From Acidimicrobiales bacterium (GTDB lineage: Bacteria; Actinomycetota; Acidimicrobiia; Acidimicrobiales; JACCXE01), in assembly GCA_035546775.1 (NCBI GenBank), contig DASZWD010000057.1:62001-126000 (forward strand): 64,000 nt of DNA, given 5' to 3'. Positions 23,725-32,028 of the stretch are shown one piece after another. The notes under the pieces were generated by a model. The model did not search any database. It saw only the letters and a program-made list of their open reading frames with translations, and was not told the origin of the DNA. Every line of letters starts with the position of its first letter. Within the stretch, counting starts at the first letter, position 1. The position numbers and the translations under genes were made by a program.

Positions 23725-24878
23725 CGCGTCGCGCCCTCGCCGTCACGCGGGTCGCCCTCGGGCGTTACCTCGCCGACCGCCGCGCCCTGCTGTTCATGCT
23801 CGTGCTACCGGTCGCCGTGATCCTCATCGTCGGCGCGACCGTTTCGGGCGTCACGAAGTTCCGTGTCGGAGTGGTCAACCTCGGCGCCGGGGCGGCCGGC
23901 GCCGACCTGTCCGCGTCCTTGCACGGTTCGGCCCTGCTCAAGGTCACCGACTACCACAGCATCGCCGACGCGCGCACGGCGCTGACGCGCGGCGAGATCC
24001 TGGCCGCCGCGATCATCCCCGTCGGCCTCGACGCCACCCTCGCGCGCGGTGACAGCGCGCAGGTCGCGGTCATGACCGAGCCGAACAGCAGCGACGGCCA
24101 GGCCGCCCTCGCCGACATCGGCTCGATCGTTTCGGACCTCGGCAGCCAGGTGCAGGCCGCAGCGTTCGCCACCGTGCACGGACACGGCACCTACGCGGCC
24201 AACCTGGCCTTGGCGCGCTCGCGCGACGTCGCGCTCGTCACCGTGGGCGACAAGATCGTGCAGGCGCACGAGAAAGTCCTCCCGCAAGGATTCAGCTACA
24301 GCGCGCCCACTGAACTGGTGCTGTTCGTGTTTCTCAACACCCTCGCCGCCGGTGCGTTCATCATCGACACCCGTCGCCTGGGCATGTACGAGCGCATGGC
24401 GGCGGCGCCGCTGCGGCCCGTCGCGATCGTCGCCGGCGAGACCCTCACCTACGTCGCCATCGCGCTGGTGCAGTCGGCGCTCATCGTGTTCGTGGGCACG
24501 ATCGTCTTCGGGGTCTCGTGGGGTGATCCGCTGGCCGCGCTCGCCCTCGTCGTCACCTGGGCGTTCGTCGGAGCGGGAGCCGGGATGCTGTCGGGCACGC
24601 TGTTCCGCACGCCCGAACAGGCGACGGCGGTCGGTCCCGCGCTGGGCATCGCGCTCGCCATGCTCGGCGGGTGCATGTGGCCGCTGGCGATCACGACCAA
24701 GGTCATGCAGACGGCCGGCCACTTCACACCCCATGCGTGGGCGGTCGACGCCTGGACGGCGTTGCTGTCGCGCCACGGCACGTTGCTGACGATCGGCCGC
24801 GAAATCGGAGTGCTCGTGCTGTTCGCCGCCGGCTTGCTCTGTCTCGCCACCATCAGGCTGCGGCGGCTACTGGCCTAG
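23721..24878 (+). CDS. ABC-2 type exporter permease (second subunit)
   Basis: 385 residues; GTG 23721 overlaps the preceding TGA by 4 bp. Same topology as its neighbour: one N-terminal helix (LLFMLVLPVAVILIVG), a large loop, then five helices with MAAAPLRPVAIVAGETLTYV before the second. The two subunits share the RPxAIVAG motif, showing ancient duplication. Together they would make the channel of one exporter. Confidence 0.92.
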   Translation: MTRRALAVTRVALGRYLADRRALLFMLVLPVAVILIVGATVSGVTKFRVGVVNLGAGAAGADLSASLHGSALLKVTDYHSIADARTALTRGEILAAAIIPVGLDATLARGDSAQVAVMTEPNSSDGQAALADIGSIVSDLGSQVQAAAFATVHGHGTYAANLALARSRDVALVTVGDKIVQAHEKVLPQGFSYSAPTELVLFVFLNTLAAGAFIIDTRRLGMYERMAAAPLRPVAIVAGETLTYVAIALVQSALIVFVGTIVFGVSWGDPLAALALVVTWAFVGAGAGMLSGTLFRTPEQATAVGPALGIALAMLGGCMWPLAITTKVMQTAGHFTPHAWAVDAWTALLSRHGTLLTIGREIGVLVLFAAGLLCLATIRLRRLLA

Positions 24879-24979
24879 CCGCGCGAAGCGGCGCGCCAAC
24901 GCCGAATACCGCCACTGGCGAACGTCCAGTACCCTCCGCAGCAGGCTCGTGTCCGTCTGGGACATGCCTGAAAGGCGCA

Positions 24980-26023
24980 ATGTCCCGCACCCTGACGCGG
25001 GTGGCTGACGAAAAGATCAACTGGCTGTCGTCGCTGCCGTTCCTGCTGTTCCATCTCGTTCCGCTGTTCGCGTTCATCACCGGCGTGACGTGGCGGGCAG
25101 TGGCGATCTTCGTCGTGCTCTACGCAACGCGGATGTTTGCCGTCACTGCCGGCTACCACCGGTACTTCTCGCACCGGTCGTACCGGGCGAGCCGGCCCGT
25201 CCAGTTCCTGCTCGCCTTCGTCGGCACGACCGCCTCGCAGAAGGGCCCGCTGTGGTGGGCGGCCCATCACCGGGCGCATCACCGCTATTCGGACACCGAG
25301 GACGACGTGCACTCGCCGCAGAAGGGCTTCTGGTGGAGCCACGTCGGCTGGATCCTGTGCGATCGCTATAGCGGCACGGATCTGGACGCCGTGCGCGACT
25401 TGGCGGCGTTCCCGGAGTTGCGGTTCATCGATCGGTACAACTTCATCGGGCCGTGGTTCGTCGCCCTCGTCGCGTTCATGCTCGGCGGGTGGAGCGGGCT
25501 CGTGGTCGGGTTCTTCGGCTCGACGGTCGCGCTGTGGCACGCCACCTTCACGGTGAACTCGCTCAACCACACGATCGGCACCCGGCGCTACGCCACGCCC
25601 GACACCAGCCGCAACAACCCGGTACTCGCCGTGTTGACCATGGGCGAGGGATGGCACAACAACCATCACCACTACCAGGCGTCGGCGCGTCAGGGGTTCT
25701 TCTGGTGGGAGTTCGACATGTCGTGGTACGGGTTGCGCGCCCTCTGCGCGTTGCGACTTGTGCGTGACCTGCGGCAACCGACGCCGGAGGCGCTGCGCCG
25801 CAACCGCGTGCGCGACGGTGCCTTCGACCTCGGCATGTTCCGCGCCGCGTGGCGTCGCGCCGGCACGGCGGTGGGCGAGGCGCGTGACCGGCGCGCCGGC
25901 GAGGTGTCGGCCGCGGTGCACGCCAAGCGCGTCGCGCTCGAAGAGGCAGTGACGGCCTCACTCAAGGCCGCCGAGGATCTCACCCGCGCCGCCAGTCACG
26001 CGGCGCGCATCCAGCCGAGCTAG
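24980..26023 (+). CDS. Acyl-CoA/fatty acid delta-9 desaturase
   Basis: 347 residues from ATG 24980 with AAAGG 6 bases upstream. The three histidine boxes are clear: HRYFSH, HHRAHH and HNNHHHY, which hold the di-iron centre of membrane acyl-CoA desaturases. At least four hydrophobic segments. Introduces a cis double bond into saturated acyl chains using O2 and an electron donor. A C-terminal ~90-residue extension is helical and charged, unlike the core, and could be a scaffold or coiled coil. Its stop overlaps the convergent small membrane gene by 4 bp. Confidence 0.93.
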   Translation: MSRTLTRVADEKINWLSSLPFLLFHLVPLFAFITGVTWRAVAIFVVLYATRMFAVTAGYHRYFSHRSYRASRPVQFLLAFVGTTASQKGPLWWAAHHRAHHRYSDTEDDVHSPQKGFWWSHVGWILCDRYSGTDLDAVRDLAAFPELRFIDRYNFIGPWFVALVAFMLGGWSGLVVGFFGSTVALWHATFTVNSLNHTIGTRRYATPDTSRNNPVLAVLTMGEGWHNNHHHYQASARQGFFWWEFDMSWYGLRALCALRLVRDLRQPTPEALRRNRVRDGAFDLGMFRAAWRRAGTAVGEARDRRAGEVSAAVHAKRVALEEAVTASLKAAEDLTRAASHAARIQPS

Positions 26024-26259
26024 TCGCGGCGATGGCGGATCGTCCGCCGGGCCAGCACCAGCCAACAGACGATCGCGACCGAGGACAGCACGGCCGGAAC
26101 GACGTGGCCGAGCAACGTCGAGGCGGCCACGGCGCAGCCGAAGGCGGTCAGGTTGGCGACCACGTCGTAGACCGGCGCGACGAATTTCCGATTGACGACG
26201 TGGGCGATCGCGATCACGACACCGCACGCGAACGTGACCGACAGGAGAAAGCTGACCAC
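26020..26259 (-). CDS. Small membrane protein, unknown function
   Basis: 79 residues from GTG 26259 (an in-frame start at 26310 would add 17 charged residues). Two hydrophobic helices, ~3-25 and ~38-68, with an Arg-rich end (RRTIRHRRD). No family recognised. It is convergent with the desaturase (4-bp overlap of 3' ends) and divergent from the M20 peptidase. Confidence 0.55.
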   Translation of the reverse strand: MVSFLLSVTFACGVVIAIAHVVNRKFVAPVYDVVANLTAFGCAVAASTLLGHVVPAVLSSVAIVCWLVLARRTIRHRRD

Positions 26260-26317
26260 GCCGCAGTCTCGCCCGTGGCGTGACCCCGCTCGGCCCGGGC
26301 GTGCCAACATCGCGCCG

Positions 26318-27712
26318 ATGACGCAGGCCTACGTCGACGAGTGCTGGACCGGCATCGTGCCGGTGATCGAGGACTACATCCGCATCCCCAACAAGTCGCC
26401 GGCGTTCGATCCCGACTGGGAAGCGCACGGGCACATGGAGCGGGCGGTCACGCTCGTCACCGACTGGCTGGGGGCGCAGGGCGTCGACGGGCTGACCGTG
26501 TCGGTGCACCGCCTGCCGGGGCGCACACCGGTGATCGTCGCCGAGATCCCGGCGACCGACCCAGCGGCCGCGGGCACGGTGCTCCTCTACGGCCATCTCG
26601 ACAAGCAGCCGGAGATGACGGGCTGGAAAGACGGGTTCGGTCCGTGGGAGCCGCGCCGCATCGGCGACCGGCTCTACGGCCGCGGCGGCGCCGACGACGG
26701 ATACGCGGCGTTCGCCGCGCTCACCGCAGTCAGAGCCGTGCGCGAGCGCGGCGGCGCGCACGCCCGCTGCGTCATTCTCATCGAGGCGTCGGAGGAGAGC
26801 GGCAGTCCCGACCTGCCGGCCCACATCGAAGCGCTCGACGACTTCCTCGGCGACGTCGAGTTGGTGGTGTGCCTCGACTCGTCCTGCGCCGACTACGACC
26901 GGCTGTGGACCTCGACGTCGCTGCGGGGCCTCGTCGGCCTCGACCTGCGCGTCGACGTGTTGACCGAAGGCGTCCACTCCGGGGCGAGCGGCGTGATCCC
27001 GTCGTCGTTCCGCATCCTGCGGGCGCTGCTGTCGCGCGTTGAAGACGAAGCCACCGGCCGCCTGCTGCTGCCGTCTATGCAGGCGGAGATTCCCGCGGAG
27101 CGCGTCGCCCAGGCGGAGCGCGTGGGCGCGTTGCTCGACATCGCGGCGGACTATCCCTTCGCCGGCGACACCCGACCGATGACGACCGATGGCGCCGATG
27201 CGATCCTCGCCCACACGTGGCGCCCGGCGCTGTCGGTTACGGGACTGGCCGGCGCGCCGGCGCCCGTCGATGCCGGCAACGTGCTGCGCCCGTACACGAC
27301 GGCAAAGCTGTCGTTGCGCCTGCCGCCGACGGTGGACGCCGAGCGGGCCATGGCCGACATGATCAGCGCCCTCACCACCGATCCGCCGTACGGCGCCGCG
27401 ATCTCGGTGTCGGACACCGAATGCGCCGACGGCTGGAACGCCCCCGCCACCGCCGACTGGCTCGCCGCCGCGGTTGACGACGCGTCGGTGCGCGCCTTCG
27501 GCCAGCCCGCGGGCGCGACGGGCATCGGCGGCTCGATCCCGTTCATGGCCATGCTCGGGCGCCGGTACCCGCAGGCGCAGTTCGTCGTGACGGGCGTGCT
27601 CGGGCCCGAGTCGAACGCGCACGGGCCGAACGAGTTCCTCGACCTGCCGACGGCGCGCCGCGTCACGGCATGCGTCGCCGACATCGTCGCCGCCCACGCG
27701 GCCTCCGCTTAG
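26318..27712 (+). CDS. M20 family metallopeptidase
   Basis: 464 residues from ATG 26318. Zinc ligands are visible: YGHLDKQPE (His and Asp), GRGGADDGYA (bridging Asp) and the catalytic Glu in EASEESGS, and the last His in ESNAHGPNE. The ~200-residue dimerisation insert lies between. Fits the dipeptidase/CNDP-like branch of M20. Hydrolyses small peptides or amino-acid amides in the cytoplasm. No operon partner is evident. Confidence 0.93.
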   Translation: MTQAYVDECWTGIVPVIEDYIRIPNKSPAFDPDWEAHGHMERAVTLVTDWLGAQGVDGLTVSVHRLPGRTPVIVAEIPATDPAAAGTVLLYGHLDKQPEMTGWKDGFGPWEPRRIGDRLYGRGGADDGYAAFAALTAVRAVRERGGAHARCVILIEASEESGSPDLPAHIEALDDFLGDVELVVCLDSSCADYDRLWTSTSLRGLVGLDLRVDVLTEGVHSGASGVIPSSFRILRALLSRVEDEATGRLLLPSMQAEIPAERVAQAERVGALLDIAADYPFAGDTRPMTTDGADAILAHTWRPALSVTGLAGAPAPVDAGNVLRPYTTAKLSLRLPPTVDAERAMADMISALTTDPPYGAAISVSDTECADGWNAPATADWLAAAVDDASVRAFGQPAGATGIGGSIPFMAMLGRRYPQAQFVVTGVLGPESNAHGPNEFLDLPTARRVTACVADIVAAHAASA

Positions 27713-27745
27713 CCGAGGGAGTCCCGGCGAACCTGCCGGACTCGC

Positions 27746-28615
27746 CTATCGCGGCCGGGCGAGCGCCAGCGCCACGAAGGCGCTGGCCCCGGGCGACAGC
27801 GGACCGCGCCGATGCACGACGCCGACTCGGCGTCGCAACGGTGGGTTGAGTGCACACACCACCGCGCCCTGCTCACGTGCGCGGCGGGCGAGCGGGCCGG
27901 GGAGAAAGCACGTGCCGGCGCCCGCCAGCACGAGGGGCAGGATCGCCTCGCGTTGGCCGGTCTCGACCGCGATGTTGGGCACGACGTCGGCGCCCGCGAA
28001 GGCTTCATCGATGAGGTTGCGTGTTGACGTACCGCGCGGCGTGGTGACGAGCGGCAGGCGCGCCGCGGCGGTGGCGTCGAGCGTCTTACGCGCCCGCGTA
28101 CCGGGCGGGCTCACGGCGAACAGCTCCTGCACGCCGAGTTCGTTCACGACGAGATCGGAGCGCACCGGAAGCTGTGCGAGGCCGACTTCGCACCGGCCGT
28201 CGCGCACCATCTCGATCACTTCGGATGCGCTGTCAGGTTCGGCAAGCCTGACCGTCACCTCTGGGTGCTTGGCGCGGAACCGCCCGATGAGTGCGGCCAG
28301 TGGGTCCACGGCGAGCGTCGGCAGTGACACGACGTCGAGACGGCCAGCGGCGTTACCCGCGACTTGGCGCACGGTGTCACGCGCGGTGAGGGCGTCGCGC
28401 AGCACTTGTCGCGCCGGCTCGAGGAACGCGGCGCCAGCCGACGTCAGTTGAACGCGGCGGCCGAGGCGGTGAAACAGCGCCACGCCGAGTTCGCGTTCGA
28501 GCGCGCCGATGGCCTGCGAGACGCTGGGTTGCGATACCCCGAGCGCTTCGGCGGCGCGGCCGAACCCGCCGTGCTCGACGGCGGCCACGACGTACTCGAC
28601 CTGGCGTAATTCCAC
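27746..28615 (-). CDS. LysR family transcriptional regulator
   Basis: 289 residues from GTG 28615, the start that gives the standard VELRQVEYVVAAVEHGG N-terminus. The HTH is FGRAAEALGVSQPSVSQAIGALERELGV. The remainder is the two-lobed LysR substrate domain (LPLVTTPRGTSTRNLI). The gene lies 22 bp downstream of a TauE/SafE permease gene on the same strand, so the two are probably cotranscribed and the regulator likely acts on the operators at 29411-29451. The effector is unknown; a sulfur or organosulfonate ligand would be consistent. Confidence 0.93.
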   Translation of the reverse strand: MELRQVEYVVAAVEHGGFGRAAEALGVSQPSVSQAIGALERELGVALFHRLGRRVQLTSAGAAFLEPARQVLRDALTARDTVRQVAGNAAGRLDVVSLPTLAVDPLAALIGRFRAKHPEVTVRLAEPDSASEVIEMVRDGRCEVGLAQLPVRSDLVVNELGVQELFAVSPPGTRARKTLDATAAARLPLVTTPRGTSTRNLIDEAFAGADVVPNIAVETGQREAILPLVLAGAGTCFLPGPLARRAREQGAVVCALNPPLRRRVGVVHRRGPLSPGASAFVALALARPR

Positions 28616-28637
28616 GGCTAGCGCGGCGCCGACGTGC

Positions 28638-29387
28638 TCAAAGCAGGCCGTGCGCCAGGAACGCGCCACCGAGCGCGACGAGAACGACGGCATACATCCG
28701 CTCCAGGCGGGCCGACTGGGTCGTCACCGCGACGCGCGAACCGACGATCGACAGCGGAACCGAGGTGGCGGCGAGCACGGCCACGATGGTCCAGTCGATG
28801 TGGCCGAGGAGCACGTGGACGATCGTGGCCGGGATCGCGAGCACAGTCGCCGCGCTCAACGACGTGGCGAACGTGCGCTTGATGGGCAGACGAAGCACAG
28901 TGAGGTACAGCGGCGCGAGGAGTGCACCTCCGCTGTTTGCCAGCAGGCCCGCCGAGAACCCGACACCGAGGCCGATCCACATCGCCGAGCGCGTCGGGGC
29001 CGGCCGCGGGTCTCCGTCGTTGGTGGAGTGGCTGAACAACAGGCGCACGCCGATCGCCGCAATGACCGCGTCGGTGACGAGCACCAGGGTATGGCCTGCG
29101 ATCCAATTCGTGACGACAGCGCCAGCGATGGTCGCGGGAACTCCGAACACCAGCGTCGTCTGCAGGACGCGCCGGTCGAGCCATCCCTGTCGCCAGTAGA
29201 CGGCCGCGGCCGCGATCGTGGTCGGAATCGTCGCCGGCAATGGCGACGCCACCGCGATCACGGAGGGAATACCGGCTGCGCTCAGCAAGGGCGTGGCAAC
29301 GGCGGAGCCGCCCTTGCCAAACATGCCCGACAGAAACCCGACGCCAGCGCCGATCAGGCCCAGCACTGCGAAGGTCGACGCGGTCAT
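28638..29387 (-). CDS. TauE/SafE family permease (sulfite/sulfonate exporter-like)
   Basis: 249 residues with about eight hydrophobic segments. The N-terminal GFLSGMFGKGGSAVATPLL and the internal repeat GFSAGLLANSGGALLAPLY are the two halves of the TauE/SafE pseudo-repeat. Family members export sulfite, sulfoacetate or related organic anions. The adjacent LysR gene and the T-N11-A box upstream indicate ligand-dependent control. Confidence 0.92.
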   Translation of the reverse strand: MTASTFAVLGLIGAGVGFLSGMFGKGGSAVATPLLSAAGIPSVIAVASPLPATIPTTIAAAAVYWRQGWLDRRVLQTTLVFGVPATIAGAVVTNWIAGHTLVLVTDAVIAAIGVRLLFSHSTNDGDPRPAPTRSAMWIGLGVGFSAGLLANSGGALLAPLYLTVLRLPIKRTFATSLSAATVLAIPATIVHVLLGHIDWTIVAVLAATSVPLSIVGSRVAVTTQSARLERMYAVVLVALGGAFLAHGLL

Positions 29388-29410
29388 GCGCCCATGGAAT
29401 CACCACATAA

Positions 29411-29451
29411 GAAGTATCACAACTTCCGCCAGATCCATAGGACATCCCTAT
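29411..29451. promoter_or_regulatory. LysR-type operator candidates upstream of tauE-like gene
   Basis: ATAGGACATCCCTAT (29437-29451) has perfect 5-bp arms and the T-N11-A spacing of LysR boxes (T 29438, A 29450). GAAGTATCACAACTTC (29411-29426) is a second inverted repeat nearer to the start codon at 29387. An upstream recognition site plus a promoter-proximal activation site is the usual LysR arrangement. Confidence 0.5.
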
Positions 29452-29515
29452 CAATGCTGATCGCGCGCTCGCAGGCAGTCCGAACGCGCGCGGCTCGCCC
29501 GTTAGGTTCGGTGGC

Positions 29516-30301
29516 GTGACCGCCACCCATGCAGAGAACCGGCCGGGCATTCGCCGCCTGGCTCTCGAACAACGCATTCCCTTCGAGGTCGGCGCGTTCG
29601 TCGCCGCGTCGCCGCTGCTGCGCACGCTCGGGCGCGGCGATCGCCATCCCGTGCTTGTGCTGCCGGGCTTCTCGGCGTCGGACTTCTCCACGGTGCCCCT
29701 GCGCGGCGTCATCCGCAGCCAGGGCTACTGGGTGCACGCCTGGGGGCTCGGGCGCAACATCGGCCCGACGCCCGAGATCGTCGGCGGCATGGTCGAGCGC
29801 CTGCACATGCTCCACGACCGGCACTCGGCGAAGGTGAGCCTCATCGGCTGGAGCCTCGGCGGCATCTACGCCCGGGCGATGGCGCGCATGTTTCCCGACA
29901 TGGTGCGCCAGGTCATCACGCTCGGCAGCCCGTACCGCCTGCGCGACGCGTCGAGCACGCCGGTGGGCCGGCTGTATCGCAGTTACGCGGCGCGCCACGT
30001 CGTGGCCGCGACCGATGGCATCGACCTGCCGCCGGAAGAAGAGTTGCCCCCGCTGCTCGTGCCGGCCACGTCGATCTACACGCGTACCGACGGGATCGTG
30101 CACTGGTCGTCGTGCATCGACGCCGAAGGACCACTGCGCGAGAACATCGAAGTCGACAGCTCGCACATCGGCCTCGGCGTGAACCCAGCCGCCATCGGCG
30201 CCATCAGCGATCGCCTGGCGCAACCCGAAGGCGAGTGGAAGCCGTTCGTGCCGCCCAAGCTGTTCCGCGGGCTGTACCCCAAGCCGGTGTGGTGGAAATA
30301 G
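29516..30301 (+). CDS. Alpha/beta hydrolase (lipase-like)
   Basis: 261 residues from GTG 29516. HPVLVLPGFSASDF (oxyanion region), nucleophile elbow GWSLGG, and a downstream acidic/His region (YTRTDGIVHW, SSHIGLG). Resembles actinobacterial triacylglycerol-lipase-like cytoplasmic hydrolases of similar length. No signal peptide. Next gene begins 22 bp downstream, possibly the same transcript. Confidence 0.88.
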   Translation: MTATHAENRPGIRRLALEQRIPFEVGAFVAASPLLRTLGRGDRHPVLVLPGFSASDFSTVPLRGVIRSQGYWVHAWGLGRNIGPTPEIVGGMVERLHMLHDRHSAKVSLIGWSLGGIYARAMARMFPDMVRQVITLGSPYRLRDASSTPVGRLYRSYAARHVVAATDGIDLPPEEELPPLLVPATSIYTRTDGIVHWSSCIDAEGPLRENIEVDSSHIGLGVNPAAIGAISDRLAQPEGEWKPFVPPKLFRGLYPKPVWWK

Positions 30302-30323
30302 CACAAGGCGAAAGAGCGTTGAG

Positions 30324-30692
30324 ATGCCTATGAGCACCGTTGCCCTGAGCGCCGAAACCTTCGAACCGACTATTCGCGACAACGACATCGTTCTGGTCGA
30401 CTGGTGGGCGTCGTGGTGCGGGCCGTGCCGCATGTTTGCTCCCGTGTTCGAAGCCGCTGCCGTGAAGAACGACGACATCGTCTTCGGCAAGATCGACACC
30501 GAAGCCGAACAGGCGCTCGCCGGCGCCGCCGGCATCCGCTCGATCCCCACGTTGATGCTCTTCCGCGAAGGCGTCCTCCTCTTCTCCCAGCCGGGGGCGC
30601 TGCCCGCCGCCGCCCTCGACGACCTCATCGCCCAGGCGCGGGCGCTCGACATGGAAGAAGTCCACCGGGCGATCGCCGCGCGAAGCAGCTAG
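30324..30692 (+). CDS. Thioredoxin
   Basis: 122 residues from ATG 30324 (ATG 30330 also possible). VLVDWWASWCGPCRMFAPVFEA carries the WCGPC redox site, and SIPTLMLF the conserved cis-Pro. Length is close to classical thioredoxins with a short C-terminal helix added. Cytoplasmic dithiol-disulfide reductant; no thioredoxin reductase in the window. A haem-binding protein gene follows 26 bp later. Confidence 0.95.
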   Translation: MPMSTVALSAETFEPTIRDNDIVLVDWWASWCGPCRMFAPVFEAAAVKNDDIVFGKIDTEAEQALAGAAGIRSIPTLMLFREGVLLFSQPGALPAAALDDLIAQARALDMEEVHRAIAARSS

Positions 30693-30718
30693 CTCGCCCG
30701 CGCGCGAGGCTCTGCGTC

Positions 30719-31156
30719 GTGACGCGCCTCGCCAAGCTGGTGCTACTCGCTGTCGCGCTGTTCGCGCTGGCGCAGCTGGTGCCGTTTCGCGTGAAGAATC
30801 ACCCCGTTGTCTCCGAGCCGAACTGGGACTCGGCGCGCACGAAGCAACTCTTCGCCGCCGCCTGCGCTGACTGCCACAGCAATCAGACGCGGCCGCGCTG
30901 GTACGAGAAAGTGGCGCCGGTGTCGTGGTGGATCAACCACCACGTCGAGGACGGGCGCGCCGCGTTGAACGTGTCGGAGTGTGGGCGCGGTCGGGAGGGC
31001 GGCCACGAAGGACCCGAAACGGTCCGCGAGGGCTCGATGCCGCCGTCGTATTACACGTGGTTCGGCCTGCACCCCGACGCCAAGCTGACGGCCACGGAAC
31101 GCCAGCAACTCGCCGACGGCCTCACCGCCACGGCGCGCCTCGGCTGCACGAAGTAG
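30719..31156 (+). CDS. Haem-binding domain protein, membrane-anchored
   Basis: 145 residues from GTG 30719. A hydrophobic anchor at ~5-22, then CADCH (a CxxCH c-type haem site) followed by SNQTRPRWYEKVAPVSWWI and HVEDGRAALN, the pattern of the Haem_bd family. An insert GRGREGGHEG interrupts the usual region before MPPSYYTWFGLHP. It should sit on the outer face of the membrane with covalent haem. Role unknown; redox sensing or electron transfer. Confidence 0.88.
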   Translation: MTRLAKLVLLAVALFALAQLVPFRVKNHPVVSEPNWDSARTKQLFAAACADCHSNQTRPRWYEKVAPVSWWINHHVEDGRAALNVSECGRGREGGHEGPETVREGSMPPSYYTWFGLHPDAKLTATERQQLADGLTATARLGCTK

Positions 31157-31216
31157 GTCGGTCGGCCGGGACCTTCAGCCCTACCGGCGGGGGGTCCGAC
31201 GGCGTTCGCTGGTCCG

Positions 31217-31783
31217 GTGGAGAACCCGTTGCCTCTGCGTGACGCCGTCCGGGCGCTGGCGCGGTGTGTCACGCAGACGTTCGTATTGCTGGTGCGGCGC
31301 GAGATCGTGCAACCCAGCGACAACGTCGGCGCGCAGCTTCACTTCGCCGACGGCACCACCGGCCGCGTGTACCGCGAGACGCAAGTTCAGGGTGCGGCGG
31401 GCGACGACGTGGTGCAACTCGTCGTCGGGTTCCGCCTGCGGGGCGTGCGCGGTTGGGGCCACGCGTTGTTCCGGGCGGAGAGCTTGCTCAACACGCCGTT
31501 GTTCGTCGGCTTCCCCGGCTTTGTGTCGAAGCTGTGGGTCGCCGCGGACGAGAACGGCCTATACCGCGGCGTCTACGAGTGGAACGGCGCCGCGCTCGCG
31601 CTTGCATACGTGCGGGCGCTGTGGTGGGTGCTGGCGCTGGTGAGCTACCGCTCGTCGATCGATTACGCGGTCGTGCCCGGCGTGCGACGCGCCGCCGTGC
31701 TCGCCGGCGACGAAGTGCGGGGCGCGACCGCGGCGTGGTGGCGGGTCACCGGCGTTGCGTCCTACGCGCGCCAAACCCGATAG
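31217..31783 (+). CDS. Conserved-looking protein of unknown function
   Basis: 188 residues from GTG 31217. I recognise no family. It starts polar, has a mixed alpha/beta middle (TTGRVYRETQVQ, then LVVGFRLRG) and a hydrophobic helix around ALALAYVRALWWVLALVSY (~125-145), so it may be membrane-associated. The following gene starts 11 bp after its stop. Confidence 0.65.
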   Translation: MENPLPLRDAVRALARCVTQTFVLLVRREIVQPSDNVGAQLHFADGTTGRVYRETQVQGAAGDDVVQLVVGFRLRGVRGWGHALFRAESLLNTPLFVGFPGFVSKLWVAADENGLYRGVYEWNGAALALAYVRALWWVLALVSYRSSIDYAVVPGVRRAAVLAGDEVRGATAAWWRVTGVASYARQTR

Positions 31784-31794
31784 GAGTGCAGACC

Positions 31795-32028
31795 ATGGAG
31801 TCACCCGGCGAAACAAAGGGCGACAAGTCCGTCGTCAACGGCACACGCATCAATGTGGCGTTCCCCTTCTCGCACATCAAGGTCGACGAGCCGTCGGAGG
31901 AGGTGCGGCGTCTCGCAGCGTTGGTGGCCGATCTGGCGGAGGCGGTGGCGCCGCTCGTCGCCGATGACATCGCGGCGGGCTTGCGGCGGCGCGCCCACGA
32001 ATTGCTGGTGGCCCTGGGCGGCGCCTAG
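31795..32028 (+). CDS. Small protein of unknown function
   Basis: 77 residues from ATG 31795, with AGGAG 7 bases upstream. The core [19 protein letters not shown] is followed by a helix rich in Ala/Leu. No Cys or membrane segment. Probably an adaptor or regulatory protein cotranscribed with the preceding gene; function unknown. It is convergent with recQ, with a 4-bp overlap of stop codons. Confidence 0.65.
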   Translation: MESPGETKGDKSVVNGTRINVAFPFSHIKVDEPSEEVRRLAALVADLAEAVAPLVADDIAAGLRRRAHELLVALGGA

